Positions 1 to 5,652 of a DNA stretch of 11,930 nt are shown here, in pieces. The notes under the pieces are model-generated. The model was not told the origin of the DNA. It saw nothing but the letters and a program-made list of their open reading frames with translations, and ran no database searches. Source of the stretch: Vescimonas cirricatena (GTDB lineage: Bacteria; Bacillota; Clostridia; Oscillospirales; Oscillospiraceae); contig NZ_JAJEPW010000073.1 of the NCBI RefSeq assembly GCF_020687045.1, forward strand, positions 1-11,930. The letters are read 5' to 3'. The translations under genes were made by a program, and so were the position numbers. How positions within the stretch are numbered: the stretch's first letter is position 1; every line of letters starts with the position of its first letter.

Positions 1-21
1 CTGCCGTTAAAAGACGGCCAC

Positions 22-69
22 GTCCGTCAGCCGGGACGGTTATTCCCTCTGGTCGGGTTCCTGGTTCTT
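22..69 (-). repeat. Boundary repeat, copy A (orphan gene tail plus Rhs restart)
   Basis: This 48-nt stretch aligns without gaps to 1544-1591; I count about 39 of 48 identical bases by eye. In copy B the same sequence encodes the last residues of the 183-residue membrane protein (NQEPD..E), its TAA stop, and then the Rhs re-entry peptide SRLTE. Copy A reads NQEPDQRE, TAA, PSRLTD in the same frame, then hits another stop. It lies just downstream of the 133-residue membrane gene. It marks the edge of a duplicated or displaced Rhs cassette whose remainder lies beyond the left edge of the window or is lost. Confidence 0.75.
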
Positions 70-79
70 AATTGCTGTT

Positions 80-481
80 TCAAGGAGCAAAAGGCATGAA
101 AATCATGCACGTCAAGATCACCAGGAAAAAGATTCCAACAAGGCATGCCCCTACTATGCCCGTTCTTGCGTCCTTTTTCTTTCCGCCTTTACGACAAACA
201 TGGACGATAGAAAGCGTGAGGAGCTCAGCGCCGCCTCCACCTAATCCAATTCCAATAACAATCAAAATGCGGTAATATCGCGCCGGGAAAAAGCCGATTT
301 CATTAAAGGCCAGCAATCCCAATCCAAGCGGCATCAGGAGCATAGCAATAGCGGTGCCTATGGGATTCCGCGGATCATGTTTATATTTCCGGGAAAACAG
401 CATCCAAAGCCCTGTTATCATGCAACCAACAGAGACGGTCACTGCAACAATAAAGCCTATTATGGAAATATTACCGATCAT
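80..481 (-). CDS. Small four-TM membrane protein, unknown; orphan immunity candidate
   Basis: This 133-residue protein has four hydrophobic segments at about residues 6-28, 41-60, 70-93 and 107-130. A basic loop (VCRKGGKKKD) separates TM3 from TM4, and a Gly-rich run (GIGLGGGG) lies in TM3. I see no catalytic motif. The start at 481 is supported by AAGGG seven bases upstream and by an ATGA overlap with the preceding reading frame, which suggests translational coupling. It sits at the distal end of a string of Rhs fragments and small genes and is followed at once by the boundary repeat. That is the position where displaced immunity genes of Rhs loci accumulate. Immunity function is inference from position. 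A small membrane protein picked up by recombination is equally possible. Confidence 0.6.
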   Translation of the reverse strand: MIGNISIIGFIVAVTVSVGCMITGLWMLFSRKYKHDPRNPIGTAIAMLLMPLGLGLLAFNEIGFFPARYYRILIVIGIGLGGGGAELLTLSIVHVCRKGGKKKDARTGIVGACLVGIFFLVILTCMIFMPFAP

Positions 482-621
482 GTTTTACCCTTCTTTCTGT
501 ATGCCTTTAGGAAGCGGTCCTTTAACACATAGAAAAAACCGTCAACCGCTACTCCGGCTGCAATGGATATAAACACCGCGGGAAATGCGCAGAAGTTGGC
601 GGCGATAAAGCCCCCTAACAT
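478..621 (-). CDS. 47-residue hydrophobic peptide, possibly a gene remnant
   Basis: From the ATG at 621 the frame encodes 47 residues: two adjoining hydrophobic stretches (about residues 2-18 and 20-33) and a basic tail ending AYRKKGKT. The frame is open further upstream to 753, but that part runs out of frame through an Rhs core remnant and is not a real extension. The stop overlaps the ATG of the next gene (ATGA), so this may be an upstream coupled cistron or the surviving 3' end of a longer membrane-protein gene whose 5' part was replaced by Rhs DNA near 626. No good ribosome binding site is visible, so independent expression is doubtful. Function unknown. Confidence 0.4.
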   Translation of the reverse strand: MLGGFIAANFCAFPAVFISIAAGVAVDGFFYVLKDRFLKAYRKKGKT

Positions 622-625
622 AATA

Positions 626-728
626 CATACCCACGATAGCGCAGGGGATTCGCAGCGCCGAGGGTGGAGGCCATGGTGCCGCTGGCATTCACAAGACCGG
701 TAACGTTGCCTTGGGCATTTCAGCAAGA
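626..728 (-). pseudogene. Rhs core remnant with in-frame internal deletion
   Basis: The minus strand encodes NAQGNVTGLVNASGT, then MASTLGAANPLRYRGYV, followed by a stop. This matches the larger Rhs fragment at 1300-1462 closely except that 19 codons are missing. These are the YD-type repeat SYTYDPWGAP and its flanks. The missing 57 bp lies between two ggtgccg direct repeats in the intact copy (1349-1355 and 1406-1412). Homology ends near 626, just after the RYRGYV motif, so the hyperconserved DTETGLYYL..GRFINADG segment and any tip are absent. The upstream side also differs by a 2-nt loss near 721. It is a dead copy left by recombination. Confidence 0.8.
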
Positions 729-782
729 ATCCAGATGAGCACACTGTAGGCATTCAAACTGTCTAAACAAATGTTTTTCGCG

Positions 783-1061
783 CTATAGATTTATCGATAG
801 GATTCTTTGCTTACACAGATTTTCACAAGGACATACATATGCTTTTTCGTTTTTTCCACGCAAAACGACTGCGTTTATAAACGACACAAAATCATTTTCT
901 CCAAAAGAAAATACCGTATTCCCCTTCGCTTTTACCATGCAATTTGGATTATCGTATACCCACTCAAGAAATGAGCATTGTAATGATTTGACGTCTGTTA
1001 TGTAACCATCCGGAACATATACGTAACTAATTCTGGAATCAAATGTTAGTCTAACAACCAT
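783..1061 (-). CDS. Small soluble protein directly after Rhs tip; candidate immunity protein
   Basis: This 92-residue protein has no TM segment or signal peptide. It begins MVVRLTFDSRISYVYVPDGY and contains the stretch VFSFGENDFVSFINAVVL. I do not recognise a named domain. The ATG at 1061 is only eight bases past the stop of the Rhs tip, and its AGGTGA ribosome binding site overlaps that stop codon. This is the tight coupling typical of an Rhs toxin tip and its cognate immunity gene. The gene is AT-rich relative to the Rhs core, also usual for tip/immunity cassettes. The immunity role is inferred from position; what toxin it would bind cannot be read because the tip itself looks damaged. Confidence 0.6.
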   Translation of the reverse strand: MVVRLTFDSRISYVYVPDGYITDVKSLQCSFLEWVYDNPNCMVKAKGNTVFSFGENDFVSFINAVVLRGKNEKAYVCPCENLCKQRILSINL

Positions 1062-1069
1062 ACTATCAC

Positions 1070-1561
1070 CTATGGGAAAATATAATAGACGTGACCGCCT
1101 CTTCTGTTATATGTGTGAAGATGATATAGAAGCACAAAGCGTTTCTTTAATACCCGATACGAAAGATTGAGCCTTATTAATAGATTCTGCGTGTTTGCCC
1201 CACAGTCAACAATCAGACCGTCCGCATTGATAAACCTTCCCCAAACCGGGTTATAGTACCGGCTGGTGAGGTAGTACAGGCCCGTCTCGGTGTCGTAGAC
1301 ATACCCGCGGTAGCGCAGGGGGTTCGCGGTGCCGAGGGTGGAAGCCATGGTGCCGTCGGTGGACATGGGCGCACCCCAGGGATCGTAGGTGTAGGACACC
1401 ACCTGGGTGCCGCTGGCGTTCACAAGACCGGTGACATCGCCTTGGGCATTTTTCAGGTAGAAATACCTGTTGCCGTTGTACGTCACAGACGCCGGGCCCA
1501 GAGAGTCGTAGGTAAAATGCAGCTTGTTGCTGCCCCAGGTCATCTCGGTCAGCCGGGATAC
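1070..1561 (-). pseudogene. Rhs/YD-repeat core C-terminal fragment with short, probably damaged tip
   Basis: From just after a TAA stop at 1562-1564 the frame reads SRLTEMTWGSNKLHFTYD, then NAQGDVTGLVNASGT, a YD-type repeat (SYTYDPWGAP), and the hyperconserved Rhs-associated core NPLRYRGYVYDTETGLYYL..SRYYNPVWGRFINADGL. After the core only about 49 residues remain (ending RRGGHVYYIFP), shorter than the usual tip of roughly 80-150 residues. Another frame of the tip DNA also gives a plausible protein stretch (INKAQSFVSGIKETL) that ends where the last part of the main frame begins to look sensible, so a frameshift or internal deletion in the tip is likely. No promoter or N-terminal part is attached. 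It is a displaced C-terminal cassette rather than a complete gene. The first in-frame ATG is at 1543. Confidence 0.85.
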
Positions 1562-1591
1562 TTATTCCTCCTCGTCGGGTTCCTGGTTCTC
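1544..1591 (-). repeat. Boundary repeat, copy B
   Basis: Partner of 22-69. It spans the last codons and TAA of the 183-residue membrane protein and the in-frame restart of the Rhs core (SRLTE). Because one repeat unit covers the end of one gene and the beginning of an Rhs fragment, the unit that was copied was a junction, not a gene. Nine mismatches in 48 positions indicate that the duplication is not recent. Confidence 0.75.
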
Positions 1592-2113
1592 CAGGTCGGG
1601 AGGTATTTCCCCCCGCCGCAGGCTTTCAAATTGCATGCGTTCCTCGCCCGGCAGTAGAGGAAAGAACAAAATATGGGGCCAGCGGTAGATAGTACGCTCC
1701 AAATCAATTTTTCCCCCCTCCATCGTCCGAATCGGCACGGTGCTGCAAACCATTAAAAACGGTTGGCCTCCCCACGAAGGATTGCCTATGTCTATGGGGC
1801 ACGCGTTAATACTCTGGAACCGCTGCCATGGATATAGTCGACGGATAAAGCCCAAAAAAATGACCGTAATTCCTTCGGCAGACACGATATACGTTCGACT
1901 GGTAGCAATAATATGTGCGAAAGCTAGCGTATTAAGCGTGACACCCATGAGGGCAACTACGACTGTATCTAAGCCTATAGGCGGAAAAGCTATACGAAAC
2001 GCTGGAATAATGTAATAATAATTAAGATATGCGATCATCATCGCTATTACTACCGCAGATGCATGAAACTTTCGGGGCTCAATACGTAAAGTATTTGTTT
2101 CTGGTTTCTTCAT
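1562..2113 (-). CDS. Two-TM protein with PH-like cytosolic region; orphan immunity candidate
   Basis: From the ATG at 2113 the protein is 183 residues. That start has AAGGA seven bases upstream; an earlier in-frame ATG at 2206 lacks such a site and runs through low-quality sequence. Two hydrophobic segments lie at about residues 19-38 and 47-68. They are followed by a soluble region with YIVSAEGITVIFLGFIRRLYPW, which fits the pattern of bacterial PH-like/YcxB-like membrane proteins (strand, conserved G-I-x-V, then W and a hydrophobic strand). The tail is acidic (EPDEEE). Proteins of this build are common as small accessory membrane proteins and occur beside Rhs fragments. Here the gene sits between the truncated Rhs N-terminus and an Rhs C-terminal fragment, so an orphan immunity role is plausible but unproven. 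Confidence 0.6.
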   Translation of the reverse strand: MKKPETNTLRIEPRKFHASAVVIAMMIAYLNYYYIIPAFRIAFPPIGLDTVVVALMGVTLNTLAFAHIIATSRTYIVSAEGITVIFLGFIRRLYPWQRFQSINACPIDIGNPSWGGQPFLMVCSTVPIRTMEGGKIDLERTIYRWPHILFFPLLPGEERMQFESLRRGEIPPDLENQEPDEEE

Positions 2114-2255
2114 ACCGTCATCCTTACCGGGCCTGTGTTTCGGCCCCTCGCCGTCTGTCTTGGAGCATTTGATTTTCCTCCGCTGGTTCTGCGGCTCGAT
2201 GAGCATGTTGTCGCTGCGATATATGCGGAACCGGCTAACTCAGAATTGCGCTGAC
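2114..2255 (-). other. Junction remnant between truncated Rhs N-terminus and membrane gene
   Basis: This 142-bp stretch holds no convincing gene. The minus strand stays open in two frames. One gives TVSQRNSELAGSAYIAATT and continues the out-of-frame reading that resembles Rhs sequence near 2300. The other gives MLIEPQNQRRKIKCSKTDGE and leads in frame into the membrane gene. The body of the Rhs protein (normally more than a thousand residues) is missing here, so this is the scar of a large deletion or of cassette replacement. The ribosome binding site of the membrane gene lies at its left end. Confidence 0.5.
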
Positions 2256-3287
2256 TTACAGTTTTATCCCAAATGGTGAACGTATTGGACACAGGTTGAA
2301 AACCACGGGGTCCAGGACAACAGGATATGAGGCGTCTGCCATCCAATCCTGAGGCAGGTAGTAACGCAGTTCATATCCTTTTTCGTTTTCCTCCAGAATC
2401 ACCTTGATATCATCGGAGCATACATTTTCCGCATCCAATAGATAAGAAGCCGGCATATAGAACACCGGCTTGGCTTCGGAATCGGCATCTTTTGCATAGG
2501 CCAGAATACGGTTATCCTCCTGCAGTTCCAATCGCAGATTTTCTGCCTCCAGATGGTAGCGGTAGCCTAACAACTCTTTCGGGCAACTGCGCAGAATCAA
2601 AGACTCCTTCAGCCGATTTGAATCCAGGTCATAGGTCACATCTGTGTCATGATAAACATCCTGATACGCGGTTTCGCTGCGTTGATTATTCAGTGCAGCC
2701 TCCGGCTGAAGCTGTCCCTCATCTGCCAGAGTGGAAGCAATGCTGCTGACCTCGGCAGCGCTTTCGTCTGCGGGGACACAGATCATATCTTCGCCCGGCA
2801 ACTCCTCACCTATATAGCCCGAACCGCTTTCGGAAATCGCACCATCGTCTTCGTACAACTGACCTGTCAGATAGAATGACAAGCTGTACCCGCTGCGGCT
2901 GACCGTGATTCCATTGGCGGTATTCAGCTCAGCAGGAACAGAGACATCCCACATACCGGCTGCGTTTCGATACACGGTTTCACCATCCTGCGCAGCAGAC
3001 GGCAGCAACCGGTTGTCAATTTCCTCCCAATATCCATCTTTTTGGTAATGTACTGCCGCCGGATAAATTACCACCTGCCTTGTACCGTCGGTAAGCAGGA
3101 ACTCCTTCCGATTTTCTTCCCGTTGTTCCAGTATCTCGCCCACGACATCCGCAGGCGCATCCACGACGTTTTCTGTTGTTGGCGGCCACAGATCTCCCAG
3201 TTCCTCAGCCATTACCTGCACGGGGACCAAGTACACCGTCAGCAGCACGGCCAGGAAACAGGATAGTACGCGTCTCCATTCTTTCAT
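2256..3287 (-). pseudogene. Secreted Rhs/YD-repeat protein, N-terminal part only
   Basis: The 343-residue product starts with a clear signal peptide (basic MKEWRR, hydrophobic core to about residue 24, cleavage near VMA/EE), so it was an exported cell-surface or secreted protein. Downstream features are those of the N-terminal region of large Clostridial Rhs-family proteins: LLTDGTRQVVIYPAAVHYQ, the WEEIDN motif (about residues 91-96), and the segment ending YPVVLDPVV (about 322-330). The family normally continues through many YD repeats to a core and toxin tip, in total well over 1000 residues. Here the frame ends a few residues after DPVV. A reading in another frame (NTFTIWDKTVSQ) looks like the natural continuation, so a frameshift near 2290-2315 plus a large deletion explains the truncation. 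Start at 3287; the ribosome binding site is a weak purine run (AGAGAG). Confidence 0.8.
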
Positions 3288-3337
3288 ACGTTTTCTCTCT
3301 TTCTTTTATATAGTGGGATGTATGCCTACGTCTCTAC

Positions 3338-3368
3338 TATATACAACTCCGCTGCAGCTACTTTGCAA
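3338..3368 (-). promoter_or_regulatory. Possible promoter for the Rhs N-terminal gene
   Basis: On the minus strand TTGCAA (3363-3368) is followed after 17 bp by TGTATA (3340-3345), with an overlapping TATATA two bases further on. The element lies about 55-80 bp upstream of the ATG at 3287. TATATAGT/ACTATATA inverted copies (3308-3315 and 3336-3343) lie in the leader. The -10 match is imperfect and no experiment supports it. Confidence 0.35.
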
Positions 3369-3411
3369 CAGGTTTTTTCGCTTTTTTCGAAAGAATCGTA
3401 ATATATGACAA

Positions 3412-3500
3412 AAGACGGCAGATGCTTTTTGGCTATTATATCCAAGCAACGAGATGAAGCTGGGACATAATAGCGCAAAAAGCACCTTAGCCGCCGTCTT
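3412..3500 (-). terminator. Large interrupted inverted repeat after the sigma-factor fragment
   Basis: Three 8-bp arms pair in order: AAGACGGC (3412-3419) with GCCGTCTT (3493-3500), GCTTTTTG (3424-3431) with CAAAAAGC (3476-3483), and GCTATTAT (3432-3439) with ATAATAGC (3467-3474), leaving a loop of about 27 nt. It begins at the stop codon of the sigma fragment (3499-3501). On the minus strand it ends in GCCGTCTTTT, so a terminator is the simplest reading. The size and interrupted symmetry would also fit a small mobile-element remnant or an attenuator ahead of the Rhs promoter. Confidence 0.55.
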
Positions 3501-3624
3501 ATTTGCCGCCGAATCCCGCTTCCATGGCCTTGCGGGCTTTACTTCTGGCTCGTGTCAGCATCATACGAACGCTGGCAGCGCTGACCCCAAATGCCTTCCC
3601 TATTTCTGAGTCACCCAGGTTGTT
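3499..3624 (-). pseudogene. Sigma-70-family (ECF-like) factor, C-terminal region 4 fragment
   Basis: The frame reads NNLGDSEIGKAFGVSAASVR, then MMLTRARSKARKAMEAGFGGK and a stop. This matches the helix-turn-helix of sigma region 4.2 (D/E-I-G/A...G-V-S...V-R/K-x-x-L-x-R-A-R-x-K), which reads the -35 box. Everything upstream is missing: the frame closes at a TGA at 3643-3645, and the DNA there belongs to the replication-initiator gene. It sits directly before the Rhs locus, so the intact gene may once have controlled it. That is speculation. Non-functional as it stands. Confidence 0.75.
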
Positions 3625-4004
3625 AGGGGACAGTTTTCTTTCTCAATGAAGGACGGATTTCTGTCTGTCGTTTGGAAAAATTTCTGTCCGTCTGGCGGCA
3701 GCTTTACATAGATGCGGTTCGGCTTGGAAAAGCCACTTCTGCGCCGCTCAATCAGCCCGGCGTCCTCCAGCTCGGAAAGAGCGGTTTTCACGGTCATGGA
3801 GCTTCTGTCCAGTGCGGCGGCAATCTTCTCTATGGGGAACACAAGGTAAATCCTGCCGCCCTCGTCCAGCCAGCCGTTTGCCTGTGAGAGCGTCGCCCGG
3901 TCAAGCAGCAGCGCGTACAGCAGCTTCGCCGTCTGGGTCAGGTCTGTTTGCAGCAGGAAACGGGGATATGGCAGATACGGCGGCAGCCGGGTATCCGCTC
4001 TCAT
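3600..4004 (-). pseudogene. Replication initiator protein A (RepA_N type), 3'-truncated
   Basis: The product (134 residues) begins MRADTRLPPYLPYPRFLL and continues TAKLLYALLLDRATLSQANGW, IYLVFPIEKIAAALDRSSM and TVKTALSELEDAGLIERRR. This is the winged-helix DNA-binding domain of RepA_N-type initiators, which start replication of plasmids and of excised ICEs of the Tn1549 group. It is followed by NRIYVKLPPDGQKFF. The family normally has an additional C-terminal part of 100 residues or more. Here it runs into the sigma fragment near 3622 and stops, so a deletion removed it. The AAGGAGG at about 4025-4031 is some 20 bp from the ATG, longer than usual. An in-frame TGA at 4021-4023 rules out a farther start. 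Confidence 0.8.
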
Positions 4005-4068
4005 GTACTCAGTGATGGAATGTCACCTCCTTCGTGGGAATTAGAGGTATAACGAATCGTGACAGCCC

Positions 4069-4245
4069 TCAGTCGGGCGGTTTCCAGCATTTTGACCAGT
4101 AATGCGGACAAAGAACAACGATTGCCCGGAAGCTTTGCTTGCAGCCGTGGACACACCCACGGCAAAGGGGATTGTAGGAAATGCGGTTTCGGTGGTCGAG
4201 GAAGAACGACCATTCCAGCCGCCGCTGCTTGTTCATTTTCGGCAT
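4069..4245 (-). CDS. Small Cys-rich mobile-element protein (zinc-binding type)
   Basis: From the ATG at 4245 (AGGAG seven bases upstream) the protein is 58 residues: MPKMNKQRRLEWSFFLDHRN, then YNPLCRGCVHGCKQSFRA and CPHYWSK. Cys28, Cys31, Cys35 and Cys46 form a CxxC..C..C pattern suited to one metal ion. Small proteins with W-x-F-F-L..R..Y-N-x-L-C-x-x-C..CKQSFRA..CP are familiar from Clostridial ICEs of the Tn1549 type, where they sit beside the replication initiator, as here (64 bp upstream of repA on the same strand). Their molecular role is not known to me. Length and motif look complete, so it may still be functional although its neighbours are broken. Confidence 0.65.
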   Translation of the reverse strand: MPKMNKQRRLEWSFFLDHRNRISYNPLCRGCVHGCKQSFRAIVVLCPHYWSKCWKPPD

Positions 4246-4467
4246 TTTTACACTCCTATCTGTCGCCAAAGCGTTACGCTCCGGCAGATGGTCAAACTGT
4301 AAATCTCGGTATCACTTTCAGGCTTTTTCTGCCCTGTACGCTCCATTTGGGGAACGGGTTGTATTGCGGTATGGGTAAGTCTCTTCGGCGCGTTCTTTGC
4401 GCTTTTTTGGGGGGCAGTTGCTCCTTTTGGGATTTGAAAACAAATTGTATCTTTTTCGTGCGCTGTA
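4246..4467. other. Non-coding stretch between Cys-rich gene and toxin-antitoxin promoter
   Basis: About 220 bp with no convincing gene. Open frames cross it on both strands, but none combines a ribosome binding site with a recognisable product. A minus-strand GGAGCA near 4413 precedes a Pro/Arg-rich reading without a good start codon. It is probably the leader of the Cys-rich gene plus element debris. Confidence 0.4.
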
Positions 4468-4496
4468 TTGTATTTCTCGTGCAGATAGCGTATAAT
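4468..4496 (+). promoter_or_regulatory. Sigma-A promoter of the toxin-antitoxin operon
   Basis: TTGTAT (4468-4473) and a consensus TATAAT (4491-4496) are separated by 17 bp. The expected start is near 4503, giving a leader of about 20 nt with AAAGGGG (4511-4517) eight bases before the antitoxin ATG. Operons of this family are normally repressed by antitoxin and toxin-antitoxin complex binding over the promoter. I see no clear long palindrome here to call as the operator. Confidence 0.8.
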
Positions 4497-4525
4497 GATA
4501 GTGCCAGTAGAAAGGGGATGATTTC

Positions 4526-4804
4526 ATGGCTGGAACTACAACAAACATCAGCATCCGAATGGACAGTGACCTGAAAGCACAGGCTGACGCTTTGTTTTCG
4601 GAGCTTGGCATGAATCTCACAACGGCTTTCAATATTTTCGTGCGTCAATCGATCCGGGAGGGCGGGATTCCGTTTGAAATCTCCATCAATCAGCCTAACA
4701 AGGAGACGATTGCCGCCATGCTGGAAGCGGAAAGAATTGCAAAAGACCCGTCTGTAAAGGGCTATAACGACCTTGACGAGCTTTTTGCCGATCTGAAAAA
4801 GTGA
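4526..4804 (+). CDS. relB: RelB/DinJ-family antitoxin
   Basis: This 92-residue protein opens with the ribbon-helix-helix domain of the RelB/DinJ family: TNISIRMDSDLKAQADALF as strand and first helix, then ELGMNLTTAFNIFVRQSIRE as second helix, and GIPFEI following, as in DinJ. The C-terminal half (EAERIAKDPSVKGYNDLDEL) is the flexible toxin-binding tail. The family neutralises a RelE/YafQ mRNA interferase and represses its own operon. The gene has its own promoter and ribosome binding site and overlaps the toxin by four bases (GTGA). All parts look intact. It is an addiction module of the mobile element and has outlasted the element's replication and mobilisation genes. Confidence 0.9.
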   Translation: MAGTTTNISIRMDSDLKAQADALFSELGMNLTTAFNIFVRQSIREGGIPFEISINQPNKETIAAMLEAERIAKDPSVKGYNDLDELFADLKK

Positions 4805-5091
4805 GAAAGACAAAGCTGACCGTCAAGCCGACCACGGCGTTCAAGAAGGATTACAAGCTGGCAATCAAGCGCGGACTGCAAATTGAGCTTCTTGAAACCG
4901 TGATCGAAACGCTTGCAATGGGAAACACGCTGCCGCCTGAGAACAGAGATCATGACCTGACCGGCAACTGGCGTGGACACCGGGAGTGCCACATTCAGCC
5001 CGACTGGCTTCTGATCTACCGCGTTGAGGGCGATGTTCTGGTGCTGACACTTTCCAGAACCGGAACGCATAGCGATCTGTTCGGGAAATGA
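4801..5091 (+). CDS. yafQ: YafQ/RelE-family mRNA interferase toxin
   Basis: This 96-residue basic protein starts with GTG inside the antitoxin stop (GTGA), so the pair is translationally coupled. It has the YafQ layout: KPTTAFKKDYKLAIKRG at the N-terminus, RDHDLTGNWRGHRECHIQPD in the middle, WLLIYRV, and LSRTGTHSDLF at the end. His51, His64, Asp68, Trp69, His90 and Phe94 line up with the catalytic and binding residues known in E. coli YafQ (His50, His63, Asp67, Trp68, His87, Phe91). It should therefore cleave mRNA on the ribosome when freed from RelB. No frameshift or missing key residue is visible. The transcript ends at the hairpin at 5091-5134. Confidence 0.9.
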   Translation: MRKTKLTVKPTTAFKKDYKLAIKRGLQIELLETVIETLAMGNTLPPENRDHDLTGNWRGHRECHIQPDWLLIYRVEGDVLVLTLSRTGTHSDLFGK

Positions 5092-5134
5092 GCATTGTGC
5101 CGCATGGGGAAACCTGTGCGGCATTTTGCTTTTT
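5091..5134 (+). terminator. Rho-independent terminator of the toxin-antitoxin operon
   Basis: TGCCGCA (5098-5104) pairs with TGCGGCA (5117-5123), extended after a 3-nt internal loop by AGCA (5091-5094) with TGCT (5127-5130), then a T run at 5130-5134. The stop of the convergent relaxase fragment lies at 5133-5135, so the structure can serve both directions. Confidence 0.75.
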
Positions 5135-5624
5135 AGAGTTCTATCTCATGCTTCCGTCTGTGTTTCGGCTGCTGCGGCTGTATCGCCATCTGATAGTTGC
5201 GCTGCATGGTCATCAGCTCATGCAGCCGCTCGCTTTTCTCGCGGTAATCGTTGTAGCACTCGTTTTTCTCTGAAATGAGAGATTGAATCTCCGCAACGAC
5301 ATCTTTGCGCTTCGGAAGCTGCTTCGGTACGCCCAGCTTGTCAAGCTGGTGCTTGGCAGCGTCGTTGATGATAAAATCCGCTTCATGCGCGGCATAGAAT
5401 TTCTGCTTGTCCTTTTCCTTGCGGATCATGCGATACTCCTTGATAACGGGATCGGTGTTGCGGTAATTGTCCATTGCTTTCAGCATTGCCTTTTTGTCCG
5501 TCACTTTGGCAGCGGCAGCGTCATAGCGGCTGCGTGCTTCCCGTGCTTCCGCACCGGCTGCATCCACGGCGGCGCTCAGCTTATCCGGAGATAGAAGGTC
5601 AAGGAAGTGTCCCGCTGCTTCTGG
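5133..5624 (-). pseudogene. ICE relaxase (MobA/MobL-like), C-terminal fragment
   Basis: The open frame encodes about 163 residues after an in-frame TGA at 5625-5627; the first usable start is a GTG at 5567 without a ribosome binding site. The sequence is Ala/Glu/Lys-rich and helical: AAVDAAGAEAREARSRYDAA, then AMDNYRNTDPVIKEYRMI, KFYAAHEADFIINDAAKHQL, LGVPKQLPKRKDVVAEIQ. This matches the C-terminal helical region of Tn1549-type relaxases (a ..Y..T..V..EY.....K..F...H......AAK..L..LG...LP pattern). The N-terminal nicking domain with its His triad and catalytic Tyr is absent, so mobilisation function is lost. The family assignment is from remembered pattern similarity. Confidence 0.65.
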
Positions 5625-5652
5625 TCATCGTGGCCAGAGGTGGGGCAAGGTC

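Noticed and set aside
478..753. A 91-residue protein from the ATG at 753
   Set aside because: Its first half is an out-of-frame reading of an Rhs core remnant; only the part from about 621 looks like real protein.
2113..2206. N-terminal extension of the 183-residue membrane protein to the ATG at 2206
   Set aside because: The extension is charged, unstructured debris without a ribosome binding site, while the ATG at 2113 has one at good spacing.
1..3290. CRISPR-like or tandem repeat array in the repeated left region
   Set aside because: The repeats are protein-coding Rhs fragments and one junction duplication, not short regularly spaced repeats.
4292..4813. Minus-strand open frame of 173 codons across the toxin-antitoxin promoter and antitoxin
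   Set aside because: It runs antisense through a certain relB gene, has no ribosome binding site, and its product has no recognisable features.
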